NCBI RefSeq assembly: GCF_026162425.1
Contig: NZ_JAOBQJ010000004.1
Span: 310,001 to 374,000, forward strand
Direction of reading: 5' to 3'
Origin: Flexivirga meconopsidis
GTDB taxonomy: Bacteria > Actinomycetota > Actinomycetes > Actinomycetales > Dermatophilaceae
DNA length: 64,000 nucleotides
Below are positions 1-8,404 of the stretch, piece by piece (positions within the stretch are counted from its first letter, which is position 1; every line of letters starts with the position of its first letter). A model generated the notes under the pieces. That model saw nothing but the letters and a program-made list of their open reading frames with translations, searched no databases and was not told the origin of the DNA. A program made the position numbers and the translations under genes.

Positions 1-478
1 CACGCTCGGCGGCTTGCTCGCCGATGTGCCGCACACCCGGCCGATCCCGGTCACGGTCACCTCCGAGGACGAGGAGACTCGGCAGCGCTACGACGTGGAG
101 CCGAGTCGCTACGAGGGACCGACCGGCATCGTCGGCGTCGTCACCGACGCGGCACACCGGGCGGAGCTGCCGACCCTGTCGTGCTGGGCGGCAGTGCCGC
201 ACTACGCCGGGGGCAGCCCCTCTCCCAAGGCGACGCTTGCGCTGCTGACCCGGCTCGAGGAGCTGCTGGACGCGCTGATCGGGCACGCCGACCTGCCGGA
301 CCAGGCGCGGGCCTGGGAGCACGGCGTCGACGAACTCGCCGCATCCGACGACGAGGTCGCCGACTACGTGCACTCGCTCGAGCAGGCACAGGACACCACC
401 GAACTCCCCGAGGCCAGCGGCGACGCGATCGCCCGGGAATTCGAGAAGTACCTGCGCCGGCGCGAGACCGACGACTGA
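1..478 (+). CDS. PAC2 family protein, 3' part only
   Basis: The reading frame is open at the window edge and ends at 478, so only the C-terminal 158 or so residues are seen. The motif LGGLLADVPHTRPIPV, followed by a conserved stretch on assessing whether a target is acceptable (TLSCWAAVPHY), is characteristic of actinobacterial PAC2 (proteasome assembly chaperone 2-like, COG2047) proteins of about 300 residues. The tail is acidic and helical. Their role is not settled; they resemble eukaryotic PAC2 and are usually encoded beside mshC, as here. A tandem repeat array follows directly downstream. The true start lies outside the window. Confidence 0.85.
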   Translation, partial: TLGGLLADVPHTRPIPVTVTSEDEETRQRYDVEPSRYEGPTGIVGVVTDAAHRAELPTLSCWAAVPHYAGGSPSPKATLALLTRLEELLDALIGHADLPDQARAWEHGVDELAASDDEVADYVHSLEQAQDTTELPEASGDAIAREFEKYLRRRETDD

Positions 479-510
479 GCGCGGCCGGGCGGCGGCCGCT
501 CGCCGGCGGG

Positions 511-960
511 CCAGGCGTGCGTAGGCCGCAACTGTTTCGAGTTATGCACGCTCCCGCCGCCCCCGGGCGTGCGCAGACCGCAACCGTTTCGACTTATGCA
601 CGCTCCCGCCGCCCCCGGCGCGCGCAGACCGCAACCGTTTCGAGTTATGCACGCTCCCGGTGCCCCAGGTGGTGCGTAGGCCGCAACTGTTTCGAGTTAT
701 GCACGCTCCCGGTGCCCCAGGTGGTGCGTAGGCCGCAACTGTTTCGAGTTATGCACGCTCCCGCCGCCCCCGGCGCGCGCAGACCGCAACCGTTTCGAGT
801 TATGCACGCTCCCGGCGCCCCCGGCGTGCGCAGACCGCAACTGTTTCGAGTTATGCACGCTCCCGCCGCGCCAGGCGTGCGCAGACCGCAACTGTTTCGA
901 GTTATGCACGCTCCCGGCGCCCCAGGCGTGCGCAGACCGCAACCGTTTCGACTTATGCGC
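511..960. repeat. Nine-copy 51/52-bp tandem repeat array
   Basis: The conserved core GTTTCGAGTTATGCACGCTC (T/C and G/C variants) recurs nine times, with the GCAAC before it starting at 528, 580, 631, 683, 735, 786, 837, 888 and 939, a strict 51-52 bp period. Each unit also holds a GCAGACCGCAAC or GTAGGCCGCAAC segment. In most copies a GCGTGC arm upstream can pair with GCACGC downstream across a roughly 25-nt loop, so every unit could fold as a hairpin. The array fills the convergent gap between the PAC2 gene and mshC; apart from the 30 or so bases at its start nothing else is seen in this 495-bp gap. Reading frames through it are repeat artefacts. Confidence 0.95.
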
Positions 961-973
961 GCGAGAGCGCGCG

Positions 974-2221
974 TCAGGCCCGCAACCCCAGCAGCGCGTC
1001 GAGTGCGTCGGCGACCTGCGGACTCGGCTCGCCGTTGCCCGGGCGCGCCGCCCACTCGTCGACGAGGGCTACCGCACGCGGGCTGTCCAGATCGTCCGAG
1101 AGCGCGTCGCGGATGCCGGCGATCAACTCCGCCGCACCGTCGTCGCCGCGGGACTTGAGCGCGTCGCACCAGGTCTGCCAGCGCGTCGTCGCCTCGGCCA
1201 GCAGCTGCGGGGTGTACTCCCACGGGGTGCGGTAATGCTGGGCGAGCAGCACCGTCCGGATCACCATCGGGTCCACGCCTTCTTTGCGCAGTTGCGAGAC
1301 GCGCACCAGGTTGCCCTTGGACTTGCTCATCTTCTCGCCGTCATAGCCGACCATCGCCTGGTGGGCGTAGTTGCGCGCGAACGGCGGGTCGTCGGTGAGC
1401 GCGACGGCCTGCACCGCGGACATCTCGTGGTGCGGGAAGATCAGGTCGGTGCCGCCGCCCTGCAGCTCGAAACCCATCCCGAGATGGTCGAGCGCGATCG
1501 TGGTGCACTCCACGTGCCAGCCGGGTCGCCCACGGCCGAGTGAGCCGCCCTCCCAGGCGGGTTCGCCGTCGCGCTCCACGCGCCAGAGCAACGGGTCGAG
1601 CGGGTCGCGTTTGCCGGGCGTGTCCGGGTCTCCCCCGCGCTCGGCGAACACCTCGAACATCTCGCCGCGGTCCCAGCCACTGACCTCGCCGAACGTCGGC
1701 TGGGTCGACAGGTCCAGGTAGACGTCCTCCGCTCCCGCGTGCAGTGCCTCCGGGGTCGGCACCGTGTAGGTGACACCCTTCTCGGCGAGCCCGGTGATCG
1801 TGGCGACGTGCTTGTCCATCGTCTCCACGACGCTCACGTAGTGATCCGGCGGCAGCACCCGCAGCGCGGTCATGTCGTCGTGGAAGAGCTCGATCTCGCT
1901 GGTCGCCAGCTCCCGCCAGTCGACGCCGTCGCGGGCGGCGCGCTCCAGCAGCGGGTCGTCGATGTCGGTGACGTTCTGGACGTAGCGCACTTCGTGACCG
2001 GCGTCACGCAAGACTCGGGCCGCGAGGTCGAACGTCACGTAGGTTGCGGCATGACCGAGGTGCGTGGCGTCATACGGAGTGATCCCGCACACATAGAGTC
2101 GTGCGACGTCATCAACCTGCACCGGCACGGGGGTCGACGCGCCCCGGCGCCAGAGGGCAAGGCCGTCACCGTTCCCTTGCAACTGAGGCAGATCCGGCGC
2201 GGGCCAGGAAGCAATCGTCAC
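974..2221 (-). CDS. mshC: Mycothiol ligase (cysteine:GlcN-Ins ligase)
   Basis: MshC joins cysteine to GlcN-inositol using ATP, the penultimate committed step of mycothiol synthesis in the actinobacterial cytoplasm. The 415-residue product is the usual length and has the class I tRNA-synthetase-like fold signatures: zinc/adenylate region YVCGITPYDATHLGH (HIGH-like HLGH at 54-57) and KMSKS at 297-301. MshC is distinguished from CysS by its shorter length and the opening SWPAPDLPQL. The start is GTG at 2221; a slightly downstream start is possible. It is the last gene of a tightly packed minus-strand cluster (LLM enzyme, phosphomutase-like, DUF3090, SCO1664-like), a neighbourhood recurrent in actinobacteria. 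Confidence 0.97.
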   Translation of the reverse strand: MTIASWPAPDLPQLQGNGDGLALWRRGASTPVPVQVDDVARLYVCGITPYDATHLGHAATYVTFDLAARVLRDAGHEVRYVQNVTDIDDPLLERAARDGVDWRELATSEIELFHDDMTALRVLPPDHYVSVVETMDKHVATITGLAEKGVTYTVPTPEALHAGAEDVYLDLSTQPTFGEVSGWDRGEMFEVFAERGGDPDTPGKRDPLDPLLWRVERDGEPAWEGGSLGRGRPGWHVECTTIALDHLGMGFELQGGGTDLIFPHHEMSAVQAVALTDDPPFARNYAHQAMVGYDGEKMSKSKGNLVRVSQLRKEGVDPMVIRTVLLAQHYRTPWEYTPQLLAEATTRWQTWCDALKSRGDDGAAELIAGIRDALSDDLDSPRAVALVDEWAARPGNGEPSPQVADALDALLGLRA

Positions 2222-2239
2222 GCCCGCCAGGATATTGCG

Positions 2240-3049
2240 TCACCACAACGGCCAGGGCAGCGGATGCCGATGCTCGGGAGGCTCGGGGAATCTGCCTGTG
2301 CGGATTAGGGATTCGACCCTCGCCCGCAGCGCCGCCACCTCATCCGGCTGTATGACGGCACACAGCCGCTCACCGAACGCTCCGTTCAAGGCGTCGGCCA
2401 ACCGCTTCAGCCGGTCCAGGTCCGCGGCCTCGAAGGTGTCCCCGGCGAAGCCCCACAGCACGGTGCGCAACTTGTCCTCGACGTGGAGCGTAAGGCCGTG
2501 GTCCACGGCATACAGCCGGCCGGCGTCGACGATCAGCGCGCTGCCCTTGCGGTCGGCGTTGTTGAGCACCACGTCGAGCAATGCGACCGCGCGCAGCGCG
2601 TCGCTGGCCGCGTGCGAGACGACGAGCGGGCTGTCGGCCTCGTCGCGGACGCCCAACACCGGCAGGTAGCCGTCGGGCACGGCCATCGGCGCATCGATAC
2701 GGAGCAGGTCGGGGTCGTCGCGCTCGTCCAAGGGACCGACCCACTGCTGCACCGACCCCGGACCGAGCGGCCCGTCCTGCCGCAGTGCGGTCACCGGGAT
2801 GCAGTCCCAGCCACCGGCTTCAGCGATGAGATAGGACGCCACCTCACGTCCCGCGAGCGTCCCGTCGGGGAAGTCCCAGAGCGGCCGTTCGCCGCGAATC
2901 GGCTTGTAAACCGCCGGGATTCGGTCTTCATCCGACGACACCCAGACGCGCAGCGCCACGTTGGAGGCGTCGGTCAGCTGTCCCTCGATCTCCAGCTCGC
3001 CGCTTTCGAGCAGCTGGCGGGCGCGCTCAGCGCTTGTATCCGTTGGCAC
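2240..3049 (-). CDS. SCO1664 family protein (PI3/4-kinase-like fold)
   Basis: Conserved actinobacterial protein of unknown substrate, about 270 residues. A kinase-like core is suggested by the lysine-bearing AVYKPIRGERPLWDF segment near the N terminus, the catalytic-loop-like VLLDVVLNNADRKGSAL and the metal-binding-like AVDHGLTLHV; these resemble phosphatidylinositol 3-/4-kinase family signatures. The frame is open up to a GTG at 3085, but the GTG at 3049, which overlaps the end of the DUF3090 gene by 23 nt, fits homologous N termini better (my choice; no clear Shine-Dalgarno for either). The overlap implies translational coupling to DUF3090. A partner role with DUF3090 is an inference from their recurrent pairing. 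Confidence 0.85.
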   Translation of the reverse strand: MPTDTSAERARQLLESGELEIEGQLTDASNVALRVWVSSDEDRIPAVYKPIRGERPLWDFPDGTLAGREVASYLIAEAGGWDCIPVTALRQDGPLGPGSVQQWVGPLDERDDPDLLRIDAPMAVPDGYLPVLGVRDEADSPLVVSHAASDALRAVALLDVVLNNADRKGSALIVDAGRLYAVDHGLTLHVEDKLRTVLWGFAGDTFEAADLDRLKRLADALNGAFGERLCAVIQPDEVAALRARVESLIRTGRFPEPPEHRHPLPWPLW

Positions 3050-3566
3050 GCGGGCAGATGTGTCCGGTCGGGTCCAACGGGCCACCGCAGAAGGGACAAG
3101 GGGGCCGGCCGTCGGCGACCGACGCCAGGCCTCGCCGGGCGAATTCGCGCGCCTGGGCCGGCTCCAGCAACACCCGCATCAGTGAAGCGTCGGGTCCGAC
3201 GATCTCGCGCAGGTCCTGCCCGTCCTCGGTCGGTTCGAGTTCGACCTCGCGATCGTGCGCCTCGATGATCAGGACCTGACGCTCCGGCTCCCAGGCCAGG
3301 CTCAGCGTGCTGACCCGGAACTCGTCCTCGATCGGCGTGGTCAGCGGTTCGTTGTCCTCGGTCGCGGCGGGCAGGTCGTCAGTGGCCGAGAGCTCGTCGA
3401 GCAGCTCGTTGACCCGCTCGGCGAGGACCGCGACCTGCTCCTTCTCCAGGGACACCGACACCACGCGGCGGCCCTGCACGGCCTGCAGGAAGAACGTCCG
3501 GCCACCGGGCGGGCCGACGGTGCCCGCGACGAACCGGTCGGGGTGGTCGAATTCGATCGTCGGCAT
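3027..3566 (-). CDS. DUF3090 family protein with C-terminal zinc ribbon
   Basis: A 179-residue protein matching the DUF3090 family, found almost only in actinobacteria and of unknown function. The N-terminal two thirds form the DUF3090 core (start MPTIEFDHPDRFVAGTVG); the C terminus carries CPFCGGPLDPTGHICPR, a short zinc-ribbon-like CxxC...C motif. The gene is 9 nt downstream of the phosphomutase-like gene and overlaps the SCO1664-like gene, so all are probably one transcript with mshC. A link to mycothiol metabolism or protein quality control can only be guessed from position. Confidence 0.9.
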   Translation of the reverse strand: MPTIEFDHPDRFVAGTVGPPGGRTFFLQAVQGRRVVSVSLEKEQVAVLAERVNELLDELSATDDLPAATEDNEPLTTPIEDEFRVSTLSLAWEPERQVLIIEAHDREVELEPTEDGQDLREIVGPDASLMRVLLEPAQAREFARRGLASVADGRPPCPFCGGPLDPTGHICPRANGYKR

Positions 3567-3575
3567 GCGTCGAGC

Positions 3576-4286
3576 CTAATCCTCGGTGGCGGTTCCGGTG
3601 ACTCCACCGGGGGTCGCGTCGCCACTCGCCGGCGGTGCGGCAACCAGGTCGTGCAACTGCCCCAGGCTCTCGTTCAGGCGCAGCACGAACGGCCGGCGCG
3701 CGGTGTACTGCACGGCGCTGACCGAAGCCGGGCCGGCGACGATGCGCTGGAAACCGTCCAGTCCCATCCCGAGCGCGTCGGCGAGCACGGCCTTGATCAC
3801 GTCGCCGTGTGACACGGCGACCCACAGGGCACGCTCGCCGTGTTCGGCCTGGACGGCGGCGTCGGTCTCCCGCACGGCGGCGACCGCGCGAGCCGACATC
3901 TCGCGCAGCGATTCGTGCTCGAAGGTGTCCGACGGCGGGAAGGTCACCGCGGACGGATGATCCTGCACGGTCCGCCACAGCGGATCCTTGGCGAGCTCGC
4001 TGATCTTGCCGCCGGTCCACCCGCCATACCGGCACTCGCCGAGGCGGTCGTCGGTCAACACCTCGCCGCCACTGCGCGCGGCGAGGATGGCGGCGGCGGT
4101 CTCCTGACAGCGCTGCAGCGGGGAGCTGACGATCCGCGCGATGGGCAGCTCGGCCAGGTTGGCGCCGAGCCGTGCGACCTGTTGTCGTCCGGTGTCGTCC
4201 AGGCCGATGCCGGGCGTCCAGCCGGCGAGCACACCGGAGCTGTTGGCGGTGGTGCGGCCGTGCCGCACGAGCAGGACCGTCGGCAT
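3576..4286 (-). CDS. Histidine phosphatase family, MSMEG_4193-type phosphomutase-like
   Basis: A 236-residue member of the histidine phosphatase (phosphoglycerate mutase-like) superfamily. The catalytic RHG motif is at residues 8-10 (VLLVRHGRTTANSSG), the second catalytic arginine region is SSPLQRCQETA, and the second histidine lies in VAVSHGDVIKAVLAD. It matches the actinobacterial MSMEG_4193 subfamily, whose substrate is unknown. It begins 3 nt after the LLM oxidoreductase stop and runs into DUF3090, so it sits in the same operon as mshC. Cytoplasmic; no signal peptide. Confidence 0.9.
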   Translation of the reverse strand: MPTVLLVRHGRTTANSSGVLAGWTPGIGLDDTGRQQVARLGANLAELPIARIVSSPLQRCQETAAAILAARSGGEVLTDDRLGECRYGGWTGGKISELAKDPLWRTVQDHPSAVTFPPSDTFEHESLREMSARAVAAVRETDAAVQAEHGERALWVAVSHGDVIKAVLADALGMGLDGFQRIVAGPASVSAVQYTARRPFVLRLNESLGQLHDLVAAPPASGDATPGGVTGTATED

Positions 4287-4288
4287 GG

Positions 4289-5353
4289 TCAGCCGAGCCC
4301 TTCGGCCCGCGCGATGTCGGCGAGCGTGCGGACGGCAGCGATCCGCTCCTCCAGGGTGTCGCCGTATGGCGAGACGTTCAGCGTGGTGACGCCGGCCTCG
4401 GCATATGCGTGCAGCCGGTCGGCCAGGTGCTCGCGTGGGCCGATCAACGCGGTCTGGTCGATGAAGTCGCGCGGCACCGCGGCCGCCGCGTCCCGGTGCT
4501 TGCGGTCCAGGTAGAGGTCCTGCACCTGCTGTGCCGCCTGCTCGAAGCCCATCCGCCGGGCGAGCGCGTTGTAGAAGTTCTTCTTCCGCGAGCCCATCCC
4601 ACCGACGTAGAGGGCGGCGTTGGCGCGCAGCCGGTCGGCGGCGGTGTCCAGGTCGCCGGCGATGCTCAGCCCGGCGCTGGCGGCGACGTCGAAGCCGTCG
4701 AGCGAGCCGTCCTCATGACCGGCCTTCGCCCGCCCGGTGCGCAACTGGGCAAGCTGCTCGGGCAGGTGATCGGGACTGACGAAGATGCCGAGCCAGCCGT
4801 CGGCGATCTCGCCGGTGAGCTCCAGGTTCTTCGGGCCGATGGCGGCCAGGTAGATCGGCACCTGCGCGCGCTCGGGCAGCAGGAGCAGCCGCAGCGACTT
4901 TCCTGGGCCGTCCGGCAGCGGCAATTCGAAGTGTTTGCCGTGGTATTCGACGTTCTTGCGGTCGAAGGCGAGCCGGATGATGTCGACATACTCCCTGGTC
5001 CGGCCGAGCGGGTCGTCGAAGCGCACACCGTGCCAGCCCTCGCTGACCTGAGGCCCGGAGACGCCCAGGCCGAGCCGGAACCGCCCGCCGGTGATCTTGT
5101 CGAGCGTCGCGGCGGTCATCGCGGTCATGGCCGGGGTGCGGGCCGGGATCTGGAAGACCGCCGACCCCCAGCCCAGCTTGGTCGTGTGCGCGCTGAGGTA
5201 TGCCGCGAGCGAGGGCACGTCCGAGCCGTAGGCCTCGGCCAACCAGGCCACGTCGTAACCGGATTCGTCGGCGGCAGTCGCGATCGCCTTCATCGCGGCG
5301 AGGTCATCGGTGCCGGTGGTCCCCCAGTAGCCGAGGTTGATGCCGAGCTTCAT
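4289..5353 (-). CDS. LLM class F420-dependent oxidoreductase
   Basis: A luciferase-like TIM-barrel oxidoreductase of 354 residues, opening MKLGINLGYWG; the F420/FMN-binding family features include GWGSAVFQIPARTPAMTAMTA and the RFRLGLGVSGPQVSEGWHG segment typical of the F420-dependent (MSMEG_4192-like) group. I chose the ATG at 5353 because family members begin exactly there; an in-frame upstream TTG would add an unrelated 25-residue stretch. The substrate is not predictable. It heads the minus-strand cluster ending in mshC and is divergent from the aldo/keto reductase, with a roughly 60-bp gap that must hold both promoters. Confidence 0.9.
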   Translation of the reverse strand: MKLGINLGYWGTTGTDDLAAMKAIATAADESGYDVAWLAEAYGSDVPSLAAYLSAHTTKLGWGSAVFQIPARTPAMTAMTAATLDKITGGRFRLGLGVSGPQVSEGWHGVRFDDPLGRTREYVDIIRLAFDRKNVEYHGKHFELPLPDGPGKSLRLLLLPERAQVPIYLAAIGPKNLELTGEIADGWLGIFVSPDHLPEQLAQLRTGRAKAGHEDGSLDGFDVAASAGLSIAGDLDTAADRLRANAALYVGGMGSRKKNFYNALARRMGFEQAAQQVQDLYLDRKHRDAAAAVPRDFIDQTALIGPREHLADRLHAYAEAGVTTLNVSPYGDTLEERIAAVRTLADIARAEGLG

Positions 5354-5412
5354 GATCCGAAACGCTACCCGGCCGACCGGTGCAGGGTGACCGCGACCAC
5401 TACGGTTGCCGG

Positions 5413-6351
5413 GTGCATTCGTCAACACTGGGCAGATCGGGACTTCGAGTCAGCGCGCTGACGCTCGGCACCATGGGCTGGGGCGAGGTGGTCGACCCAC
5501 AGCATGCGGAGGAGACGCTCAGCGACTTCCGGGATGCCGGCGGTACGACGATCGACACGGCATACGGGTATGCCGACGGTGCCTCCGAGGAGTTGCTCGG
5601 CGAGTTGCTGACCGGCGGTGCTCGCGCGGAGTGCGTGCTGATCGGCAAGGCCGGCATTTCGCGCACCACCGGCGAGCGGGTGGTTGATACCTCTCGCGGC
5701 ACGCTGCTCGATCAGCTGGACGCCTCATTACGCCGATTGCGCACCGACCACCTCGACCTCTGGCTGGCGCACACCTGGTCCGGTGAGACGCCGCTCGAAG
5801 AGACGATGTCGGCGCTGGAATACGCCGTGACGTCGGGGCGGGCACGGTATGTCGGGGTTTCCAACTACGGCGGCTGGCAGCTGGTCGCGGCTGCGGACAT
5901 TTTGCGCGATGCCCGAATCCCGTTGGTGGCGAATGAGATCGAGTACAGCCTCGTCGAGCGTTACGCCGAGCGGGAGGTGCTCCCCGCAGCGTCGTATGCC
6001 GGGGCCGGTCTGCTCGCCTGGGCGCCGCTTGGCGGCGGGGTGCTGACCGGCAAGTATCGCCGCGGCGTACCCGCCGACTCGCGTGCGGCCACCGGCAAAC
6101 ACTCCGGGTGGGCGGCGCGCCGGCTCGGCGGCAACAGCGATGCGGTCGTGGACGCGGTGGCGACCGCGGCCGACGGCCTCGGCGTGCCGGCCGGCCAGGT
6201 CGCGCTGGCGTGGGCCCGGCAGCGCCCGGGGATCAGCTCACTGATCGTCGGTGCCCGCAACCGGTCGCAGTTGCGCACCCTGCTCGCGGCCGGTGACGTC
6301 GAGCTGCCGGCGCAGATCGCGCAGGCGCTGGACGACGTCTCGGCCCCTTAG
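5413..6351 (+). CDS. Aldo/keto reductase
   Basis: NADPH-dependent aldo/keto reductase of about 312 residues reducing unknown carbonyl substrates. Family hallmarks: N-terminal LGRSGLRVSALTLGTMGWG, the catalytic-tetrad region DTAYGYADGASEELLG (Asp/Tyr), the lysine in LIGKAG, the His/Trp-bearing LDLWLAHTW and the cofactor segment SSLIVGARNRSQL near the C terminus. GTG at 5413 is preferred because homologues start there; the frame extends 33 nt further upstream without a ribosome site. It is divergent from the LLM/mshC cluster and is a regular neighbour of it in related actinobacteria. Confidence 0.9.
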   Translation: MHSSTLGRSGLRVSALTLGTMGWGEVVDPQHAEETLSDFRDAGGTTIDTAYGYADGASEELLGELLTGGARAECVLIGKAGISRTTGERVVDTSRGTLLDQLDASLRRLRTDHLDLWLAHTWSGETPLEETMSALEYAVTSGRARYVGVSNYGGWQLVAAADILRDARIPLVANEIEYSLVERYAEREVLPAASYAGAGLLAWAPLGGGVLTGKYRRGVPADSRAATGKHSGWAARRLGGNSDAVVDAVATAADGLGVPAGQVALAWARQRPGISSLIVGARNRSQLRTLLAAGDVELPAQIAQALDDVSAP

Positions 6352-6361
6352 CGCACGGTCG

Positions 6362-6730
6362 TTATTTGCGGGTGTCCTCGTATTCGAGGTCGTCGGTGTC
6401 GTCGCCGGACAGGCCAACGTACCGACCGTCGTCCGCTTCGTCGTCATCGTCGAGGTCGTCGTCCTCGTCGAGCAGATCGGGCTCGAGGTCGTCGTCCTCG
6501 TCGTCCTCGAAGTCGTCCTCATCACCGCTGTAGACCTCGAGCGGGGTGACTTCGCCGTAGGTGTCCATGAGAGCGTCGTCGTAGTTCTCGAACGCGTCCG
6601 CCAGGTCCCGGTAAGCCGCGACCACGGTCGGGTCGTTCTCGCCACGCCGGGACGCGGCGGCCTCCAAATGACGTTCGAAAGCACCCACCAGGGCGGTCAG
6701 CGCGGCACGCGGATCAGCGGTCATAGCCAC
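6362..6730 (-). CDS. Very acidic conserved small protein
   Basis: A 122-residue protein. Residues 1-65 form a helical domain (RAALTALVGAFERHLEAAASRRGENDPTV and following), after which the chain becomes almost pure Asp/Glu (about residues 68-120). Homologues beside mshC clusters are often labelled 'primosomal protein', a name without visible support here; I see no DNA-binding motif. Either ATG at 6730 or at 6724 (MTADPRA) could be used. The opposite-strand frame is long and valine-rich only because of the GAC/GAG repeats. Confidence 0.75.
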   Translation of the reverse strand: MAMTADPRAALTALVGAFERHLEAAASRRGENDPTVVAAYRDLADAFENYDDALMDTYGEVTPLEVYSGDEDDFEDDEDDDLEPDLLDEDDDLDDDDEADDGRYVGLSGDDTDDLEYEDTRK

Positions 6731-6830
6731 GACCGTAGCGGCATGAGCGGCGCGGGAGATAGAGCATCGCCGTGGAACGTGTCGCGGGTGTCGCTCCGCG
6801 GCCGGCCGGATGGGTCATGAATAATGCGCC

Positions 6831-7019
6831 GTGATGACCGAGTACGAGTTCCGGGTGCTGACCTTCCCGCGCGAAACCAGTCGCGCGGATGTGCGCCAGG
6901 CACTCGCCGATCACGCGGAGTACGGCCACTGGGAGCTGGCCCGGACCCGTCTCTATCTGGGAGGCGCGCGCCGGGTATGGCTGCGCCGCCGGATCATCCG
7001 GGTGCGCCGGACCGCCTAG
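6831..7019 (+). CDS. DUF5703 family small basic protein
   Basis: A 62-residue (or 61 from the ATG at 6834) basic protein, TEYEFRVLTFPRETSRADVRQ at its start and ending RVWLRRRIIRVRRTA. This matches DUF5703, a tiny actinobacterial family of unknown role found near the same chromosomal neighbourhood. The length is that of the whole family, so it is not a fragment. It is divergent from the acidic protein gene. A PH-like mini-domain is possible but not demonstrable by eye. Confidence 0.8.
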   Translation: MMTEYEFRVLTFPRETSRADVRQALADHAEYGHWELARTRLYLGGARRVWLRRRIIRVRRTA

Positions 7020-7037
7020 CTCCGAGCGCCACGCGAC

Positions 7038-8381
7038 TCAGCAATCGGCGAGGAACTTTCCGAGCACGCGCGCGCCGAAGCGCAGCGAGTCCAGCGGGAC
7101 CCGCTCGTCGATGCCGTGGAACATCGGGGCGAAGTCGAGGTCGGCCGGCAACTGCAGCGGCGCGAAGCCGTAACCGGTGATGCCGAGCCGCTTGAGCGCC
7201 TTGTTGTCGGTGCCGCCGGACAGGCAGTAGGGCAGCACGGCGGCGGCCGGGTCCTCGGCGAGCAGCGCGGACTTCATCTTCTCGACCAACGGGGCGTCGA
7301 ACGGTGCGTCGAGCGCGATGTCGCGGTGCACCACCTCGACGTCGACGTGCTCGCCGGCGAGCTCGCGGATGGTGGTCATGAGGTCGTCCTCGTGGCCGGG
7401 CAAGAAGCGGCAGTCGAGCGACGCGCTGGCCGATTGTGGGATCACGTTGTGTTTGTAGCCGGCATCGAGCATCGTGAAGTTCGACGTGTCGCGCAGCGTT
7501 CCTTCCACGAATCCCTTTGCGCCGCCGAGGTTTTCAAGCAGCGGACCCAGCTCGTCGTCGGTGTATGACGCACCGGTCAGGTCGCTCAGCCCGTCGAGCA
7601 ACTGGCGCACCGACGCGATGTATTCGCGCGGCCAGACGTGCTGGTTGATGCGGGCGATGGCCTGGGCCAGGTGCACCACGGCGTTGTCGTCGTTGGGCAC
7701 CGAACCATGCCCGGCGCGTCCGTGCGCCCGCAACCGCAGCCAGGCGATGCCCTTCTCGGCGGTCTGCAGCAGGTAGGCGCGCTGCTGGCCCTGCTTGCCG
7801 TCGAAGGTGACCGAGTAGCCGCCCACCTCGCTGATCGCCTCGGTGACGCCCTCGAACTGGTCGGCGTGGTTGTCGACCAGCCAGTGGCTGCCCTTGACTC
7901 CCCCGGCCTCTTCGTCGGCGAGGAAGCCGATCACCAGATCGCGCGGCGGCTTGCGGCCGCTGCGGGCCAGCTCACGCACGCAGGCAAGGATCATCGCGTC
8001 CATGTCCTTCATGTCGACCGCGCCGCGGCCCCAGACGCAGCCGTCCTTGATCTCGGCGCCGAACGGATCGACCTGCCAGTCATCGGCATTCGCCGGCACT
8101 ACGTCGAGGTGACCGTGCACGGCGAGACCGCCGCGCTCGGAGTCCTCGCCCTCGATGCGCACCAGCACCGACGCCCGTCCGGGCTCGCTCTCCAGCAGCA
8201 CCGGGTCGAGGCCGACCTCGGTCAGCTCGCCCATGACGTATTCGGCGGCCTTGCGCTCCCCCGGGCCGCTGCCGTCGCCGTAATTGCTGGTGTCGAAGCC
8301 GATCAGGTCCTGGCAGATGCGCACCACCTCGTCCTCGGCGGACGGGTGCTCTTCGGTCTTTGCGGAGTCCTGGGACGTCAT
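7038..8381 (-). CDS. M20/M25/M40 family metallo-hydrolase
   Basis: Cytoplasmic zinc peptidase/deacylase of 447 residues in the M20 family. Metal-binding landmarks are visible: VHGHLDVVPAN (first His and the catalytic Asp), RGAVDMKDMDA (bridging Asp), FLADEEAGG (catalytic Glu-Glu) and a late GGTDNKALKRLG segment, with a lid/dimerisation domain between. ATG at 8381 gives the start MTSQDSAK; the frame is open beyond but has no family similarity. It is 23 nt downstream of the DNA ligase gene on the same strand. Substrate is not predictable (dipeptides or N-acyl amino acids are typical of the family). Confidence 0.93.
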   Translation of the reverse strand: MTSQDSAKTEEHPSAEDEVVRICQDLIGFDTSNYGDGSGPGERKAAEYVMGELTEVGLDPVLLESEPGRASVLVRIEGEDSERGGLAVHGHLDVVPANADDWQVDPFGAEIKDGCVWGRGAVDMKDMDAMILACVRELARSGRKPPRDLVIGFLADEEAGGVKGSHWLVDNHADQFEGVTEAISEVGGYSVTFDGKQGQQRAYLLQTAEKGIAWLRLRAHGRAGHGSVPNDDNAVVHLAQAIARINQHVWPREYIASVRQLLDGLSDLTGASYTDDELGPLLENLGGAKGFVEGTLRDTSNFTMLDAGYKHNVIPQSASASLDCRFLPGHEDDLMTTIRELAGEHVDVEVVHRDIALDAPFDAPLVEKMKSALLAEDPAAAVLPYCLSGGTDNKALKRLGITGYGFAPLQLPADLDFAPMFHGIDERVPLDSLRFGARVLGKFLADC

Positions 8382-8404
8382 GCCTCCCAGCCTGCCACGC
8401 GCGC

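Noticed and set aside
511-960. CRISPR array
   Set aside because: The units are contiguous near-identical 51/52-mers, so no unique spacers exist, and no cas genes are present.
511-960. Integron attC sites (GTTATGC resembling the core)
   Set aside because: The core does not match GTTRRRY, there is no matching RYYYAAC partner at the other end, and there are no cassettes or integrase.
364-1223. Proteins with HNSKQLRPTH-like repeats on both strands
   Set aside because: They are translations of the DNA repeat in several frames with no ribosome sites, and change frame when unit length switches between 51 and 52.
6251-6820. Valine-rich plus-strand frame at the acidic protein gene
   Set aside because: It mirrors the GAC/GAG codons of the acidic minus-strand protein.
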